Below, in pieces: positions 15,380 to 29,582 of a stretch of DNA of 64,000 nucleotides. The first letter of the stretch is position 1; each line of letters starts with the position of its first letter. The notes under the pieces are model-generated. The model was not told where the DNA came from. It worked only from the letters and a program-made list of their open reading frames with translations, and did no database searches. Source of the stretch: Pseudomonas viciae. GTDB lineage: Bacteria; Pseudomonadota; Gammaproteobacteria; Pseudomonadales; Pseudomonadaceae. Location of the stretch: the NCBI RefSeq assembly GCF_004786035.1, contig NZ_CP035088.1:5158001-5222000 (forward strand), written 5' to 3'. A program made the translations under genes and the position numbers.

Positions 15380-18001
15380 TTAAATACCCTGCTCTACAAA
15401 TGCAACGGTCTGGGCCAGTGCCGCGTCCAGTGCGCCGGCGTCGGTACCGCCGCCTTGCGCCATGTCCGGACGACCACCGCCCTTGCCGCCCACTGCCGCA
15501 GCGGCCTGCTTCATCAAATCACCGGCTTTGAGTTGGCCAGTCAGGTCCTTGGTCACGCCCGCGACGAGAACGACCTTTTCCTCATGGACACCGCCGAGCA
15601 GGATCACTGCGCGGCCGAGTTTGTTTTTCAGTTGATCGACCAGCCCCAACAGAGCCTTGCCGTCCTGGCCGTCGAGACGCACAGCCAGCACTTTCACGCC
15701 CTTGACGTCCACGGCCTGGGCCGACAGATCGTCGCCCGCGGCGCTGGCAGCCTTGGCCTGCAACTGCTCGAGTTGCTTTTCCAGCAGACGGTTGCGCTCC
15801 AGCACAGCCGACAGCTTGTCGATCAGGTTGTCACGGCTGCCCTTGATCAGGCTCGCCGCTTCCTTGAGTTGTTCTTCAGCCGCGTTGAGGTACGCCAGGG
15901 CCGCAGCGCCGGTGACCGCTTCGATACGGCGTACACCAGACGCCACGCCGCCTTCGCTGATGATTTTCATCAGACCGATGTCGCCGGTGCGGTTGGCATG
16001 AATGCCACCGCACAGCTCAACGGAGAAGTCGCCCATGCTCAGCACGCGCACGCTGTCACCGTACTTCTCGCCGAACAGCGCCATCGCACCTTTCTGTTTG
16101 GCGGTCTCGATGTCGGTTTCTTCGGTTTCTACCGGGGAGTTCTTGCGAATCTCGGTATTGACGATGTCTTCCAGCGCCTTGAGTTGCTCAGGCTTGATGG
16201 CTTCGAAATGGCTGAAGTCAAAGCGCAGGCGCTGACTGTCGACCAACGAACCTTTCTGCTGGACATGGTCACCCAGTACCTGGCGCAACGCCGCGTGCAG
16301 CAAGTGCGTCGCGGAGTGGTTCAGCGACGTGGCGTGACGAACCTCGGCATCGACATGAGCGGCCACCGGGGCTGCGATCATCAGGCTACCCGAAGCCAAA
16401 ACGCCGTGGTGCAGGAACGCCCCGCCGGTCTTGGTGGTGTCGCGCACATCGAAGCGCGAGCTACCGGCCTGCAGGTAACCGCTGTCGCCGATCTGGCCGC
16501 CGGATTCAGCGTAGAACGGCGTCTTGTCCAGCACGATCACGCCCTCCTGGCCTTCGCTCAGGATGTCGACCGACTGTCCGTCCTTATAAATAGCCACGAT
16601 CTTGGCCGAACCGGTGGTGCCGGCATAACCGGTGAATTCGGTGGCGACGTCAACCTTGACCAGGCTGTTGTAGTCCATGCCGAAGGAGCTGGCGGAACGC
16701 GCGCGCACCCGCTGGGCTTCCATCTCGCGCTCGAAACCGGCCTCGTCGAGGGTCAGGTTGCGTTCGCGGGCGATGTCGCCGGTCAGGTCCATCGGGAAGC
16801 CGTAGGTGTCGTACAACTTGAACACCACGTCACCCGGGACTACGTTGCCCTTGAGCTCGGCCAAGTCCTGCTCGAGGATCTTCAAGCCTTGCTCCAAGGT
16901 CTTGGCGAATTGCTCTTCTTCAGCCTTGAGCACACGTTCGATGTGAGCCTGCTGGGATTTGAGCTCCGGGAAGGCTTCGCCCATCTCGGCCGCCAGTGCC
17001 GCGACGATCTGGTAGAAGAAGCTGCCCTTGGCGCCCAGCTTGTTACCGTGGCGGCAGGCACGACGGATGATGCGGCGCAGCACATAACCGCGGCCTTCGT
17101 TGGACGGCAACACACCGTCGGCAATCAGGAAGCCGCAGGAACGGATATGGTCGGCCACCACTTTCAGCGAAGCCTGGTTGTCGTTGGTGCAACCGATGGC
17201 CTTGGCGGACGCGCTCAGCAGGCTCTGGAACAGGTCGATTTCGTAGTTGGAGTGAACGTGCTGCAACACCGCACTGATTCGCTCCAGGCCCATGCCGGTG
17301 TCGACCGACGGCGCAGGCAGCGGATGCAACACGCCATCGGCGGTGCGGTTGAACTGCATGAACACGTTGTTCCAGATCTCGATGTAGCGGTCGCCGTCTT
17401 CTTCCGGCGAGCCTGGTGGGCCGCCCCAGATGTCGGCGCCGTGATCGTAGAAAATCTCGGTGCACGGGCCACACGGGCCGGTATCGCCCATGGTCCAGAA
17501 GTTATCGGACGCGTAAGGCGCGCCTTTGTTGTCGCCAATGCGCACCATGCGCTCAGCCGGGACACCGACCTCTTTGGTCCAGATGTCATAGGCTTCGTCA
17601 TCGGTGGCGTAGACCGTTACCCAGAGCTTTTCCTTGGGCAGGTTCAGCCACTTGTCGGAGGTCAGGAAGGTCCAGGCGAAGGTGATGGCGTCGCGCTTGA
17701 AATAGTCGCCGAAGCTGAAGTTACCCAGCATTTCGAAGAAGGTGTGGTGACGGGCGGTATAGCCGACGTTTTCCAGGTCGTTGTGCTTACCGCCGGCGCG
17801 CACGCATTTCTGGCTGCTCACCGCACGGGTGTAGGCACGTTTTTCCTGGCCCAGGAAGCAGTCCTTGAATTGGTTCATCCCCGCGTTGGTGAACAGCAGG
17901 GTCGGGTCGTTGCCCGGAATCAAAGAGCTGGAGGCTACTCGGGTGTGGCCTTGCTCTTCGAAGAAGCGAAGGAAGGCTTCACGGATTTCTGCGCTTTTCA
18001 T
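15380..18001 (-). CDS. alaS: Alanyl-tRNA synthetase
   Basis: Charges tRNA-Ala and hydrolyses mischarged Ser/Gly-tRNA-Ala. The 873 aa product has the class II catalytic core at the N-terminus ([19 protein letters not shown], then [10 protein letters not shown]). The editing domain zinc motif is visible as SATHLLH (about 565) and [13 protein letters not shown] (about 665). The C-terminal C-Ala domain is glycine-rich, as in [15 protein letters not shown]. The start is ATG at 18001 and the length equals the family norm. It is probably cotranscribed with lysC. Confidence 0.97.
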   Translation of the reverse strand: MKSAEIREAFLRFFEEQGHTRVASSSLIPGNDPTLLFTNAGMNQFKDCFLGQEKRAYTRAVSSQKCVRAGGKHNDLENVGYTARHHTFFEMLGNFSFGDYFKRDAITFAWTFLTSDKWLNLPKEKLWVTVYATDDEAYDIWTKEVGVPAERMVRIGDNKGAPYASDNFWTMGDTGPCGPCTEIFYDHGADIWGGPPGSPEEDGDRYIEIWNNVFMQFNRTADGVLHPLPAPSVDTGMGLERISAVLQHVHSNYEIDLFQSLLSASAKAIGCTNDNQASLKVVADHIRSCGFLIADGVLPSNEGRGYVLRRIIRRACRHGNKLGAKGSFFYQIVAALAAEMGEAFPELKSQQAHIERVLKAEEEQFAKTLEQGLKILEQDLAELKGNVVPGDVVFKLYDTYGFPMDLTGDIARERNLTLDEAGFEREMEAQRVRARSASSFGMDYNSLVKVDVATEFTGYAGTTGSAKIVAIYKDGQSVDILSEGQEGVIVLDKTPFYAESGGQIGDSGYLQAGSSRFDVRDTTKTGGAFLHHGVLASGSLMIAAPVAAHVDAEVRHATSLNHSATHLLHAALRQVLGDHVQQKGSLVDSQRLRFDFSHFEAIKPEQLKALEDIVNTEIRKNSPVETEETDIETAKQKGAMALFGEKYGDSVRVLSMGDFSVELCGGIHANRTGDIGLMKIISEGGVASGVRRIEAVTGAAALAYLNAAEEQLKEAASLIKGSRDNLIDKLSAVLERNRLLEKQLEQLQAKAASAAGDDLSAQAVDVKGVKVLAVRLDGQDGKALLGLVDQLKNKLGRAVILLGGVHEEKVVLVAGVTKDLTGQLKAGDLMKQAAAAVGGKGGGRPDMAQGGGTDAGALDAALAQTVAFVEQGI

Positions 18002-18147
18002 TAGGTTCTTCCACGGAGGCTGCGGCCAAAGGCCTGTGCAAAACGTCAACAGACGAAGCAACGGCAAAGGGCCGCATTATATCGGCCCTTCGCGTGGGGT
18101 ACAGCGTGTTTATGCGATAGAAACGCTCAATTGGCGCGCTTGACGGG

Positions 18148-19152
18148 TCAGTGGCGGGAAAAATCGACGAAAGTGGCGATCACTTGGTCGATTTGCGCCC
18201 CGCTCACGTCCATGTGCGTCACCATTCGCAGGCGTGGCGCCGCGCTGAGCTTGACGCCCCGTTCATCGGCAAATGCCTTGATCGCCTCGGCCCGCTCGCC
18301 CATTTGCACGTAGACCATGTTGGTCTGCACCGGCTCGACCTCGTAACCCGCCGCCCGCAAACCCTCGGCGAGCCGCTGGGCATTGGCATGGTCATCGGCC
18401 AGGCGCTGGACCTGATGTTCCAAGGCATACAACCCCGCCGCCGCGAGGATCCCGGCTTGGCGCATACCGCCGCCGACCATCTTGCGCAACCGCCGCGCCT
18501 TGCCGATCAACTCGGCGCTGCCGCACAGGACCGAGCCAATAGGTGCGCCAAGGCCTTTGGATAGGCACACCGAGACCGAATCGAAATATTGCGTGATCTG
18601 CCGAGCATCGACGTTCAGCTTGATGGCGGCGTTGTACAGCCGCGCGCCGTCCAGGTGCAGGGCCAGGCCATGCTCCTGGGTGAAACGCCGGGCCTGGGCC
18701 AGGTAATCGAGCGGCAACACCTTGCCCTGCATGGTGTTTTCCAGGGCCAGCAGACGAGTGCGGGCAAAATGAAAGTCATCGGGTTTGATCGCCGCCGCGA
18801 CATGCGCCAGGTCCAGGGAGCCGTCCGCCTGTACCTCAAGGGGCTGGGGCTGGATCGAACCGAGTACCGCCGCGCCGCCACCTTCGTATTTGTAGGTGTG
18901 GGCCTGCTGGCCGACGATGTATTCGTCACCGCGCTCGCAGTGGGCCATCAACCCCAACAGGTTACTCATGGTACCCGTAGGCACGAACAGCGCCGCCGCG
19001 AACCCCAGACGCCCAGCCAGTTCGGCTTCGAGGCGATTGACGGTCGGATCTTCGCCGTAGACATCGTCGCCGGTAGGCGCGCTGGCCATGGCGTCGAGCA
19101 TGCCGGCGGAAGGTTGGGTGACGGTGTCGCTGCGAAGATCGATAACGCTCAT
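18148..19152 (-). CDS. ltaE: Low-specificity L-threonine aldolase
   Basis: A PLP enzyme of fold type I that cleaves threonine and allo-threonine to glycine and acetaldehyde. The 334 aa product opens with MSVIDLRSDTVTQPS. It shows GDDVYGEDPTVN near residue 28 and the PLP-Lys motif SVCLSKGLGAPIGS near residue 195. The start is ATG at 19152; the extension to 19200 has no family support. It lies upstream of alaS on the same strand with a 146-bp gap, so it may be transcribed separately. Confidence 0.94.
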   Translation of the reverse strand: MSVIDLRSDTVTQPSAGMLDAMASAPTGDDVYGEDPTVNRLEAELAGRLGFAAALFVPTGTMSNLLGLMAHCERGDEYIVGQQAHTYKYEGGGAAVLGSIQPQPLEVQADGSLDLAHVAAAIKPDDFHFARTRLLALENTMQGKVLPLDYLAQARRFTQEHGLALHLDGARLYNAAIKLNVDARQITQYFDSVSVCLSKGLGAPIGSVLCGSAELIGKARRLRKMVGGGMRQAGILAAAGLYALEHQVQRLADDHANAQRLAEGLRAAGYEVEPVQTNMVYVQMGERAEAIKAFADERGVKLSAAPRLRMVTHMDVSGAQIDQVIATFVDFSRH

Positions 19153-19270
19153 GAATCTGGCCTCGGGTGCGGGTGAGGGGAATTCCCTTTCGAAGGTCAA
19201 TTACTGCGGTCATGGCGACGATTAATCAAGGCCAGTCGAAGGAAAAGATCACCTGCACCTGAAGATCACT

Positions 19271-19316
19271 CATAACCCCTGTGGGAGCGAGCAAGCTCGC
19301 TCCCACAGGGGTTATG
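19271..19316. repeat. REP element, 46-nt perfect palindrome
   Basis: CATAACCCCTGTGGGAGCGAGC and its exact complement surround AA. It extends the REP core by flanking symmetric bases and sits between ltaE and the FMN riboswitch. Confidence 0.95.
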
Positions 19317-19357
19317 TGTTAAAAATCCTCCGCCGCCAAAAACCATGGCGGCAAAAC

Positions 19358-19519
19358 GTTCTCAGGGCGGGGTGTAATTCCCCACCGGCGGTAATTGCAC
19401 GCAAGGTGCATAGCCCGCGAGCGCTTGGCGATACACGGCTTTGGCGGTGTAGCGGCAAGGTCAGCAGACCCGGTGTGATCCCGGGGCCGACGGTCATAGT
19501 CCGGATGAAGAGAGAACGG
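19358..19519 (+). promoter_or_regulatory. FMN riboswitch (RFN element)
   Basis: It has the conserved RFN blocks in order: TTCTCAGGGCGGGGTG, AATTCCCCACCGGCGG, AGCCCGCGAGCG, GTCAGCAGACCCGGTG, TCCGGGGCCGACGGT-like sequence, AGTCCGGATGAAGAGAGAA. It binds FMN and lowers expression of the downstream gene. Between aptamer and gene there is a GAATC-CCCTTC-GATTC hairpin (about 19569-19584). CGCCCTGTTTTT at 19589-19600 is complementary to CAGGGCG at the aptamer 5' end (19363-19369) and could be part of the switching platform. Confidence 0.95.
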
Positions 19520-19621
19520 GATCGACACCCAAGGGCCGACTGCGACTGTCTGTGCGCGGCGTACCCTCGAATCCCCTTCGATTCATGACGCCCTGTTTTT
19601 CACACAAACAGGAACCAGAAC

Positions 19622-20131
19622 ATGCAACCCACTGCAATCGACAGCAAAAGCAAAAGTCATCCGGGCGAGCGCGTTGCGTTCATCCAGGCCTGCTGGCACA
19701 AGGAAATCGTCGACCAGAGCCGCAAAGGCTTCGTCGCGGAAATGATCAGCCAGGGGTATCAGGAAAGCGACATCGATTTCTTCGAAGTCGGCGGCGCCTT
19801 TGAAATCCCGCTGCACGCCAAGCTGCTGGCCAAGTCAGGCCGTTACGCCGGCATCGTCGCTGCCGGCCTGGTGGTGGATGGCGGCATCTACCGTCACGAA
19901 TTCGTCGCCCAATCGGTGATCAGCGGCCTGATGCAGGTTCAGTTGGAAACCGAAGTGCCGGTGTTCTCGGTCGTGCTCACCCCCCATCACTTCCATGCTG
20001 GGGAAGAGCATCAGAAGTTCTTCTTCGAGCATTTTGTGCACAAGGGCCAGGAAGCGGCGAAGACCTGTGCCGATACGCTGCACAAGACCCGGGCGTTGCG
20101 GCGTAGTGAGCAGCGGGCGGTAGCGGTTTAA
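19622..20131 (+). CDS. ribH: 6,7-dimethyl-8-ribityllumazine synthase, type II (RibH2-like)
   Basis: Catalyses the penultimate step of riboflavin synthesis. The 169 aa sequence resembles the decameric type II enzymes known from Brucella and Mesorhizobium more than the icosahedral type I. Supporting segments are VAFIQACWHKEIVD, DIDFFEVGGAFEIPLHAK and VPVFSVVLTPHHFH. It stands alone, outside a rib operon, behind an FMN riboswitch. This suggests an accessory, flavin-repressed isozyme; the housekeeping copy should be elsewhere. The ATG at 19622 follows AGGAACC. Confidence 0.92.
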   Translation: MQPTAIDSKSKSHPGERVAFIQACWHKEIVDQSRKGFVAEMISQGYQESDIDFFEVGGAFEIPLHAKLLAKSGRYAGIVAAGLVVDGGIYRHEFVAQSVISGLMQVQLETEVPVFSVVLTPHHFHAGEEHQKFFFEHFVHKGQEAAKTCADTLHKTRALRRSEQRAVAV

Positions 20132-20145
20132 AGCTGCAAAAAAAC

Positions 20146-20173
20146 TGTGGGAGCGAGCTTGCTCGCTCCCACA
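20146..20173. repeat. REP element (perfect palindrome)
   Basis: The same 28-nt palindrome as at 7194, between convergent ribH and astE. It may add to transcription termination there. Confidence 0.95.
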
Positions 20174-20190
20174 TTTGTTTTGTGGGGACT

Positions 20191-21198
20191 TCAGATCAGG
20201 TTTTCGTCAGTCGCCGGCACGATCAGGATTCCCGCCCGCAAGCCATTCTTGACCTTGGGGTTCGGAAAAATGATCCGGGCACCCTCTTCTTCAATCACCC
20301 AGCGTGTCTGGGCGATGTCTTCGGCCAGCACATAGCCTTTGGCCAACTCCGAGAAGTTTTCAACGCTCGCCGGCAGATTCAGGCGGAAGCTGTCGCTGTG
20401 CTTGATGATTTCCCGCGCCACGCTGAACAGCTGCAGACCATCGAGCCCCTCATCCATTTCAGGTTCGCGGCCTTCGATGATCTGTTGCAGGCGGGTTTCC
20501 AGCAGGCTGACGTTGACGCCGTCGTTCTGCCCGAACGGCCGGGCCTTGCCCAGTTCCAGTGTGAAGGACTCGGCGCCGAGCTGGTCGTAGGTATAGGCAC
20601 TGAACACAATGGACGGTTTGTTCTGCAGCAGCACCGCTTCCATGCCGGCGGCGCGCAGGCGTGCCAGTTCACGGCGTGAATGCTGGCGGCCTTCTTTCCA
20701 CGGGTAGAGGGCGAACTGCTCGATCTTCGAACCGCGAATGGCAGTGTGCAGGTCGTAATGCAGGCGGCTGCGTTCTGGCCGGCTGAAGAAACTCGCGGCC
20801 AACCGTTCCAACTCACAGGCCCGCAGCGCCTCGACACCACCGCTCAGCTCATGGCGACCATTGAACAGCCGGTTGACGTCCTGTTCGACGAAACGCTCTC
20901 CGCGCCGAATGGCCTCGGGGTTGCCGAACAGAAACAGAATGCGTGCCCGAGGCTTCAAATCGCCTCGGGCAATGTCATGCAGCAAGCGGTCGAGCAATTC
21001 GATGGGCGCGGTTTCGTTACCGTGGATACCGGCCGACAACAGCAGGTCCAAGCCGTTATCCCGGGCTTCGGGCGGTTTGACCTCCAGCGCGCCCTCACTC
21101 AACCAGCGCATCCGTACGCCTTCGACAGTCAGTTGAGTCTTCTCCGCCGGTTCACGGCCAGCGAGGGTCAGTTCAAGCAGTTTGCCGAGGGCGAGCAT
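20191..21198 (-). CDS. astE: Succinylglutamate desuccinylase
   Basis: Last step of the arginine succinyltransferase pathway: hydrolysis of N-succinylglutamate to glutamate and succinate. The 335 aa product is a zinc M14-type amidohydrolase. Metal ligands are seen in [17 protein letters not shown] (HxxE, near residue 60) and DLHTAIR (near residue 150). It equals aruE of P. aeruginosa. It lies last in the ast cluster, 12 nt after a small His-tailed protein gene. Confidence 0.95.
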   Translation of the reverse strand: MLALGKLLELTLAGREPAEKTQLTVEGVRMRWLSEGALEVKPPEARDNGLDLLLSAGIHGNETAPIELLDRLLHDIARGDLKPRARILFLFGNPEAIRRGERFVEQDVNRLFNGRHELSGGVEALRACELERLAASFFSRPERSRLHYDLHTAIRGSKIEQFALYPWKEGRQHSRRELARLRAAGMEAVLLQNKPSIVFSAYTYDQLGAESFTLELGKARPFGQNDGVNVSLLETRLQQIIEGREPEMDEGLDGLQLFSVAREIIKHSDSFRLNLPASVENFSELAKGYVLAEDIAQTRWVIEEEGARIIFPNPKVKNGLRAGILIVPATDENLI

Positions 21199-21210
21199 AG
21201 CGCGGTTTCC

Positions 21211-21498
21211 TTAATGGTCGTGGCCGCAATCCGGGCCATGGACATGGTCATCGTCGCCGACGTCCGCCGGTTCCATTTCCAGTTGCAGGCTGACCAGATT
21301 GGTCGCCAATGGACGCAACAACAGGTTGGCGTATTCCTCATCCCCTTCTTCGACATCGACGCCAATCAACAGCTGGCCGCGGCCGTCCTGCTGGATCCAC
21401 AACTCCTTGCCTTGCCACATCACCGCGACGCGGGTGCAGGAGGTTTCCAGTTGGGTGCCGTCGGTGTCTTCAAGGATCAGCTGCAGGGTATCGCTCAT
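21211..21498 (-). CDS. Small conserved protein with His-rich C-terminus in the ast cluster
   Basis: A 95 aa soluble acidic protein of unknown function. Residues 1-75 look like a small beta-rich domain (LILEDTDGTQLETSCTRVAVM...ELWIQQD), and the tail ends in H85-V-H87-G-P-D-C91-G-H93-D-H95, a likely metal-binding motif. It is inserted between astB and astE, 12 nt from astE, where P. aeruginosa also has a small uncharacterised gene as I recall. Because AstE is a zinc enzyme, a role in zinc delivery is conceivable; this is inference only. Database names such as topoisomerase for this type of protein would not be supported by the sequence. Confidence 0.85.
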   Translation of the reverse strand: MSDTLQLILEDTDGTQLETSCTRVAVMWQGKELWIQQDGRGQLLIGVDVEEGDEEYANLLLRPLATNLVSLQLEMEPADVGDDDHVHGPDCGHDH

Positions 21499-21567
21499 GT
21501 TTTAACGTTCTCGTCTGGGGATAAGGCAACGCGCCCTGCTTTGACTGTAGTCAGGTCGCGCGCGCTT

Positions 21568-22914
21568 TCAATTGATCTGGAAAGGATAAACCGCGCCAAG
21601 TTTAAGGATTTGTGTCAGTTCATCCAGTGCCGCACGGCACTCGAGCAACAACTGCGGGTCCGCCAGATCGTTTTCGGCCATGCGGTCGCGGTAGTGCCGC
21701 TCGACCCATTGGGTCAGCGAATCGTACAACGGCGCGGTCATGATAACCCCTGGGTTGACGGCCGCCAGCTCGGTTTCATTCAGGGCCACGCGCAACCTCA
21801 GGCACGCCGGGCCGCCACCGTTCTGCATGCTCTGCTTGAGGTCAAAGACCTTCACCTCGCGAATCACCCCGCCGGAGCCCGTCAGGCCTTGCAGGTATTG
21901 CCAGACGCGCTCGTTGCTGCGGCACTCTTCCGGGACGATCAACAGCATCGAGCCGTCGGGACGCGACAACAACTGGCTATTGAACAGGTAGGAACGCACG
22001 GCGTCATCGACCGTCACCGCCGAACGCGGTACACACACCGACTGAAATTTCCCACCGACTTTGGCGAGTTTGCTGCTCAGCTCGGCCAGCATCTTGTCGG
22101 TCTCGAGGAACGCATCCTCGTGATAGAACAGCACTTCGCCGTTGCCCACCGCGATCACGTCGTTGTGGAACACACCCTGGTCGATCACCGACGGGTTCTG
22201 TTGGGCGTACACCACGCCCTCTTCCCTCAACCCATGCAGACGGGCAACGGCCTGGGAGGCTTCCAGGGTCTGGCGCGCCGGGTATTTCTGCGGTGCGGGG
22301 TAACGGGTGTCGAAAGCACTGCGACCGAAGACGAAGAATTCGACACCGGCCTCGCCGTAGGCGCGGCAGAAACGGGTGTGGTTGGCCGCGCCTTCGTCGC
22401 CGAACTGTGCCACCGCCGGCAATGCGGCGTGATGGGCGAAGTGTTGCTGGTTGGCGAACATCGCCCCCAGCACGCGACTGGTGGTCGGGTGTTCGATACT
22501 GCGGTGGTATTTGCAGTTCAGGTTGGCGGCGGTGAAATGCACGCGACCGTCAGCGGTATCAGCACTCGGGCTGACGGTGGCGGCGTTGGCCACCCACATG
22601 CTGGAGGCCGAGCAACTGGCGACCAGCAGCGGCATCGCTTCTTTCGCGGCCTGCTGGATGACCTGGGCATCGCTGCCGGCAAAACCCAACCGACGCAAGG
22701 CCGCCACGTCCGGGCGCTCCTGTGGCGCCAGCACCCCTTGCTGGAAACCCATGTCCATCAGCGCTTTCATTTTCGCCAGGCCCTGCAACGCCGCTTCCTT
22801 GGGGTTGGAGGACTGCTGGCTGTTGCTCTGGGACGCGACGTTGCCGTACGAGAGCCCGCCGTAGTTATGGGTCGGCCCCACTAGACCGTCAAAGTTGACT
22901 TCATAGGATTTCAT
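21568..22914 (-). CDS. astB: N-succinylarginine dihydrolase
   Basis: Converts N-succinylarginine to succinylornithine, CO2 and two ammonia. The 448 aa product starts [20 protein letters not shown], typical of AstB, and shows the amidinotransferase-fold residues in DNSQ-like and H-containing segments, such as GQNGGG-like [12 protein letters not shown] near residue 365. The start is ATG at 22914; the longer frame includes REP sequence upstream and is not real. It is part of the aru/ast cluster between astD and the His-tailed gene. Confidence 0.96.
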   Translation of the reverse strand: MKSYEVNFDGLVGPTHNYGGLSYGNVASQSNSQQSSNPKEAALQGLAKMKALMDMGFQQGVLAPQERPDVAALRRLGFAGSDAQVIQQAAKEAMPLLVASCSASSMWVANAATVSPSADTADGRVHFTAANLNCKYHRSIEHPTTSRVLGAMFANQQHFAHHAALPAVAQFGDEGAANHTRFCRAYGEAGVEFFVFGRSAFDTRYPAPQKYPARQTLEASQAVARLHGLREEGVVYAQQNPSVIDQGVFHNDVIAVGNGEVLFYHEDAFLETDKMLAELSSKLAKVGGKFQSVCVPRSAVTVDDAVRSYLFNSQLLSRPDGSMLLIVPEECRSNERVWQYLQGLTGSGGVIREVKVFDLKQSMQNGGGPACLRLRVALNETELAAVNPGVIMTAPLYDSLTQWVERHYRDRMAENDLADPQLLLECRAALDELTQILKLGAVYPFQIN

Positions 22915-22985
22915 CAGCGAGGCTCCACGAGAATCTGTTTTTTTATAGGCATCAAGTAACGGTTCATCGAACACCGCGGCGCGGC

Positions 22986-23053
22986 TATCGCGGGCAAGCC
23001 TTGCCCCACAGGTTTTGCATAACGCCTGTGGGAGCAAGGCTTGCCCGCGATGG
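22986..23053. repeat. REP pair (inverted, GGGCAAGCCTTG variant)
   Basis: Two oppositely oriented copies, TCGCGGGCAAGCCTTGCCCCACAGG-like and its complement, separated by about 15 nt between astD and astB. They can fold as a large stem in mRNA. Confidence 0.92.
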
Positions 23054-23058
23054 CGGTC

Positions 23059-25550
<2,492 letters not shown>

Positions 25551-25604
25551 GCTATCTCCTCAAACGGGCCGCTTGCGCCACCCGCGAAACTCAGCTGTAA
25601 GGCG

Positions 25605-26624
25605 TTAAACCGCCACCAGGCGCACGCTGGCACCTTCACCAACGCCCAAGGCCTCGGCCGCTTCCATGTCCAATGTCACAGGTTTGCCCGGCGCGTAGTC
25701 GAGCTCGAGCAGCACGGCGCGGTAGTCCTGCAACTGGGCATTGGCCACCAGGTATTGGCGGCCGGCGCCCTTGACCGGTTCGCCGATCTTGACCGGCACC
25801 ACGCGGCTCTGGGCAATCGAGCGGATTCCCGAGACACGCGCATGCAAGGTCGGGCCACCGTCAAAGATGTCGATGTAATGATCGGTCTCGAAGCCTTCGC
25901 GCATCAGGATGTCGAAGGTGATCTGCGCCCGCGGATGAACCTGGCCCATGGCCTCCTGGGCAGCGTCCGGCAACAGCGGCACGTAGATCGGGTAATGCGG
26001 CATCAGCTCGGCGAGGAAGGTGCGGCTTTTCAGCCCGCACAGACGCTCGGCGGCAGCGTAGTTGAGGTCGAAGAAATTACGGCCGATAGCGTCCCAGAAC
26101 GGCGAGTCGCCATTCTCGTCGCTGTAGCCAACGATCTCGGTCACCACCGAATCGGCGAACCGCTCCGGATGGCTGGCGACGAACAACAGGCGCCCGCGAG
26201 AATTGAGTTCCGACCATGGCGAGCCGACCAACTCTGGAACCACATAGAAACTGGTCAGCAGGCTGTTACCGGTCAAGTCGTGGCACTGGGAGAGCACGTG
26301 GATCTTGTTGTGGATCTTCAGCTCACGGGAGGCGTGGACGAAGGTCTCGTTGCGAAAGCTGTAGAACGGCTCGGAATAACCGGCCGACGCGACGATGGCC
26401 GAGCAACCGGCCAGTTTGCCGGTGGCGGTGTCTTCAAGGACGAAGAAATAGCTTTCCTCGCCGTTGAAGCTGACTTCGGCGGCAAACGAGGCTTCGCTCG
26501 CGGCGATCTTGTCGCTCAGGCGTTCCACGTCATCCGGCAAGGAAGTGACACCGATCGGACTGTCCGCAGCCAGACGCTGTACCTCGCCCAGATCCGCCAT
26601 TTGCGCGGGGCGCATCACCAGCAT
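25605..26624 (-). CDS. aruF: Arginine/ornithine succinyltransferase, alpha subunit
   Basis: A 339 aa paralogue of AruG, with the same landmarks: MLVMRPAQMADLGEVQRLA, SFYVVPELVGSPW, TEIVGYSDENGDSPFWDAIGRNFF and GQVHPRAQITF. It forms the succinyltransferase with AruG. The start is ATG at 26624 behind AAGGAGTG; an in-frame extension to 26675 is unsupported. It is followed by aruG after 54 nt. Confidence 0.95.
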   Translation of the reverse strand: MLVMRPAQMADLGEVQRLAADSPIGVTSLPDDVERLSDKIAASEASFAAEVSFNGEESYFFVLEDTATGKLAGCSAIVASAGYSEPFYSFRNETFVHASRELKIHNKIHVLSQCHDLTGNSLLTSFYVVPELVGSPWSELNSRGRLLFVASHPERFADSVVTEIVGYSDENGDSPFWDAIGRNFFDLNYAAAERLCGLKSRTFLAELMPHYPIYVPLLPDAAQEAMGQVHPRAQITFDILMREGFETDHYIDIFDGGPTLHARVSGIRSIAQSRVVPVKIGEPVKGAGRQYLVANAQLQDYRAVLLELDYAPGKPVTLDMEAAEALGVGEGASVRLVAV

Positions 26625-26750
26625 GGTGTCACTCCTTAACTTGAAATAAAGGGTTCGACCGTCAGGTCGATACACAGAAAAAAACTAAACGAACACGCTG
26701 GCCCGCATTGCATCTGCGGCGGTCTTCGATTTTTCAGCCGCTGCAAGACT

Positions 26751-26843
26751 CCTGTGGGAGCGAGCTTGCTCGCGATAGCGCAGTGTCAGCCAACATTCAT
26801 TTCACTGAGACACCGCCATCGCGAGCAAGCTCGCTCCCACAGG
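26751..26843. repeat. REP pair (inverted)
   Basis: CTGTGGGAGCGAGCTTGCTCGCGAT and its inverted copy, separated by about 40 nt, in the aruC-aruF gap. A BIME-like unit. Confidence 0.93.
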
Positions 26844-26867
26844 GGGATTCAGCTCAGCCCTCAGCCC

Positions 26868-28233
<1,366 letters not shown>

Positions 28234-28350
28234 AATAGCGTCGCAAAGGCGCAGTTTAAACGTTGGCAGCGGATTTGAGGCGCCCGCCTCGAGATTTGAT
28301 TCAGACGCTTCCCCCTTGCCAGGCACAACACTTGTGGCGAGGGGATTTAT

Positions 28351-28442
28351 CTGTGGGAGCAAAGCTTGCTCGCGATGAACGATAACTCGGTTAGCCTGCA
28401 CAAACGTGGCGCCTGCATCGCGGGCAAGCCTCGCTCCCACAG
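28351..28442. repeat. REP pair (degenerate, inverted)
   Basis: CTGTGGGAGCAAAGCTTGCTCGCGAT, then an inverted GCGGGCAAGCCTCGCTCCCACAG, in the argR-aruC gap, which is about 400 bp long and carries no gene. Confidence 0.9.
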
Positions 28443-28488
28443 GCCCTGCTCCCACAGACCCACTCACCACAAGGCGGCTGTGCCAGCC

Positions 28489-29469
28489 TTAGCCCCGCTC
28501 GGACGGCACCGACGACAGTTCGAACGGGCTGCTGCTGCGCCGCTGGTTCCGATCTTCTCGCGGCGTGGCGCCGAAGAAGTTGCGGTAGGCGCTGGAGAAG
28601 TGTGGCCCCGAGGAGAAACCGCAAGAGAGGCCGATCTGGATGATGGATTTGCTGGTCTGCATCAGCATCTGCCGGGCCTTGTTCAGGCGCAGTTCCAGGT
28701 AGTACTGGCTCGGCACACGATTGAGGTACTGCTTGAAGATTCGCTCCAACTGCCGACGGGACACGCACACATGCTGGGCGATTTCGTCAGTGGTCAGCGG
28801 CTCTTCGATGTTGGCCTCCATCAACAGCACGGCCTGGGTGAGCTTCGGATGGCTGGAGCCAAGACGGTTCTGCAACGGGATACGCTGGCGCTCGCCACCC
28901 TCGCGGATGCGCTCGACCACCAGTTCTTCCGACACCGCACCGGCCAGTTCCGCGCCATGATCGCGAGCCAGCACCGCCAGCAACAGGTCAAGCACCGACA
29001 TGCCGCCGCAAGCGCTCAGGCGATCACGGTCCCAGTCGAACAGATGGCTGGTGGCGATGACCTTGGGAAAGCGTTCGGAGAAGTCGTCCTGCCAGCGCCA
29101 ATGCACGGCGGCACGGTAGCCGTCGAGCAAACCCAGTTGAGCCAAGGGATAGACCCCGGCGGACAAACCGCCAATCACACAACCGGCCCGCACCAGTTGC
29201 TTGAGGGCGCTACTCAGGGGTGAGGCCAGCGCGGTCGGCGGCTCATCGGCCAGCAGGAACAGCTTCTGGAAGCCTTCGAGCTTGCCGACCCAGGGTTCAC
29301 CCGGCAATTGCCAGGCGCCCTCAGCGGGCGGTTCGGCCTGCAAGAACGACAGTTCGTAGACAACATCCGGATGCACCCGCTGAGCAACACGCAAGGCCTC
29401 CTCGGCCAGCGCCAGCGTCAAGGCTTTAGTGCTGGGCCAAATCAGGAAACCAATTCGATGGGCAGTCAT
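28489..29469 (-). CDS. argR: Arginine-responsive regulator ArgR (AraC/XylS family)
   Basis: Transcription factor that activates arginine catabolism and uptake genes and represses biosynthetic ones. The 326 aa protein joins an N-terminal GATase1/DJ-1-like domain (about 5-180) to a C-terminal AraC HTH pair (about 215-315; EIAQHVCVSRRQLERIFKQYL and IIQIGLSCGF). The start is ATG at 29469 (MTAHRIGFLIWPS). It lies downstream of aotP on the same strand, the position it has in the P. aeruginosa aotJQMOP-argR operon. It differs from the E. coli ArgR family. Confidence 0.96.
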   Translation of the reverse strand: MTAHRIGFLIWPSTKALTLALAEEALRVAQRVHPDVVYELSFLQAEPPAEGAWQLPGEPWVGKLEGFQKLFLLADEPPTALASPLSSALKQLVRAGCVIGGLSAGVYPLAQLGLLDGYRAAVHWRWQDDFSERFPKVIATSHLFDWDRDRLSACGGMSVLDLLLAVLARDHGAELAGAVSEELVVERIREGGERQRIPLQNRLGSSHPKLTQAVLLMEANIEEPLTTDEIAQHVCVSRRQLERIFKQYLNRVPSQYYLELRLNKARQMLMQTSKSIIQIGLSCGFSSGPHFSSAYRNFFGATPREDRNQRRSSSPFELSSVPSERG

Positions 29470-29582
29470 GGCGGGCAATCCGAAGCGAAAACAGTGTTAA
29501 AGCCGAAAGCGGCTGCAACCAAATTAGACCATCTGGCGCGCGGCGCGCAGCATGACCCAAATCAGGTGCGTAACGGGAGCGA

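Noticed and set aside
15455..18004. An 849-codon open frame on the plus strand
   Set aside because: It is the antisense shadow of alaS; the minus-strand protein matches AlaS throughout.
20680..22884. A 734-codon plus-strand frame
   Set aside because: Antisense of astE, the His-tailed gene and astB, all of which have clear family matches.
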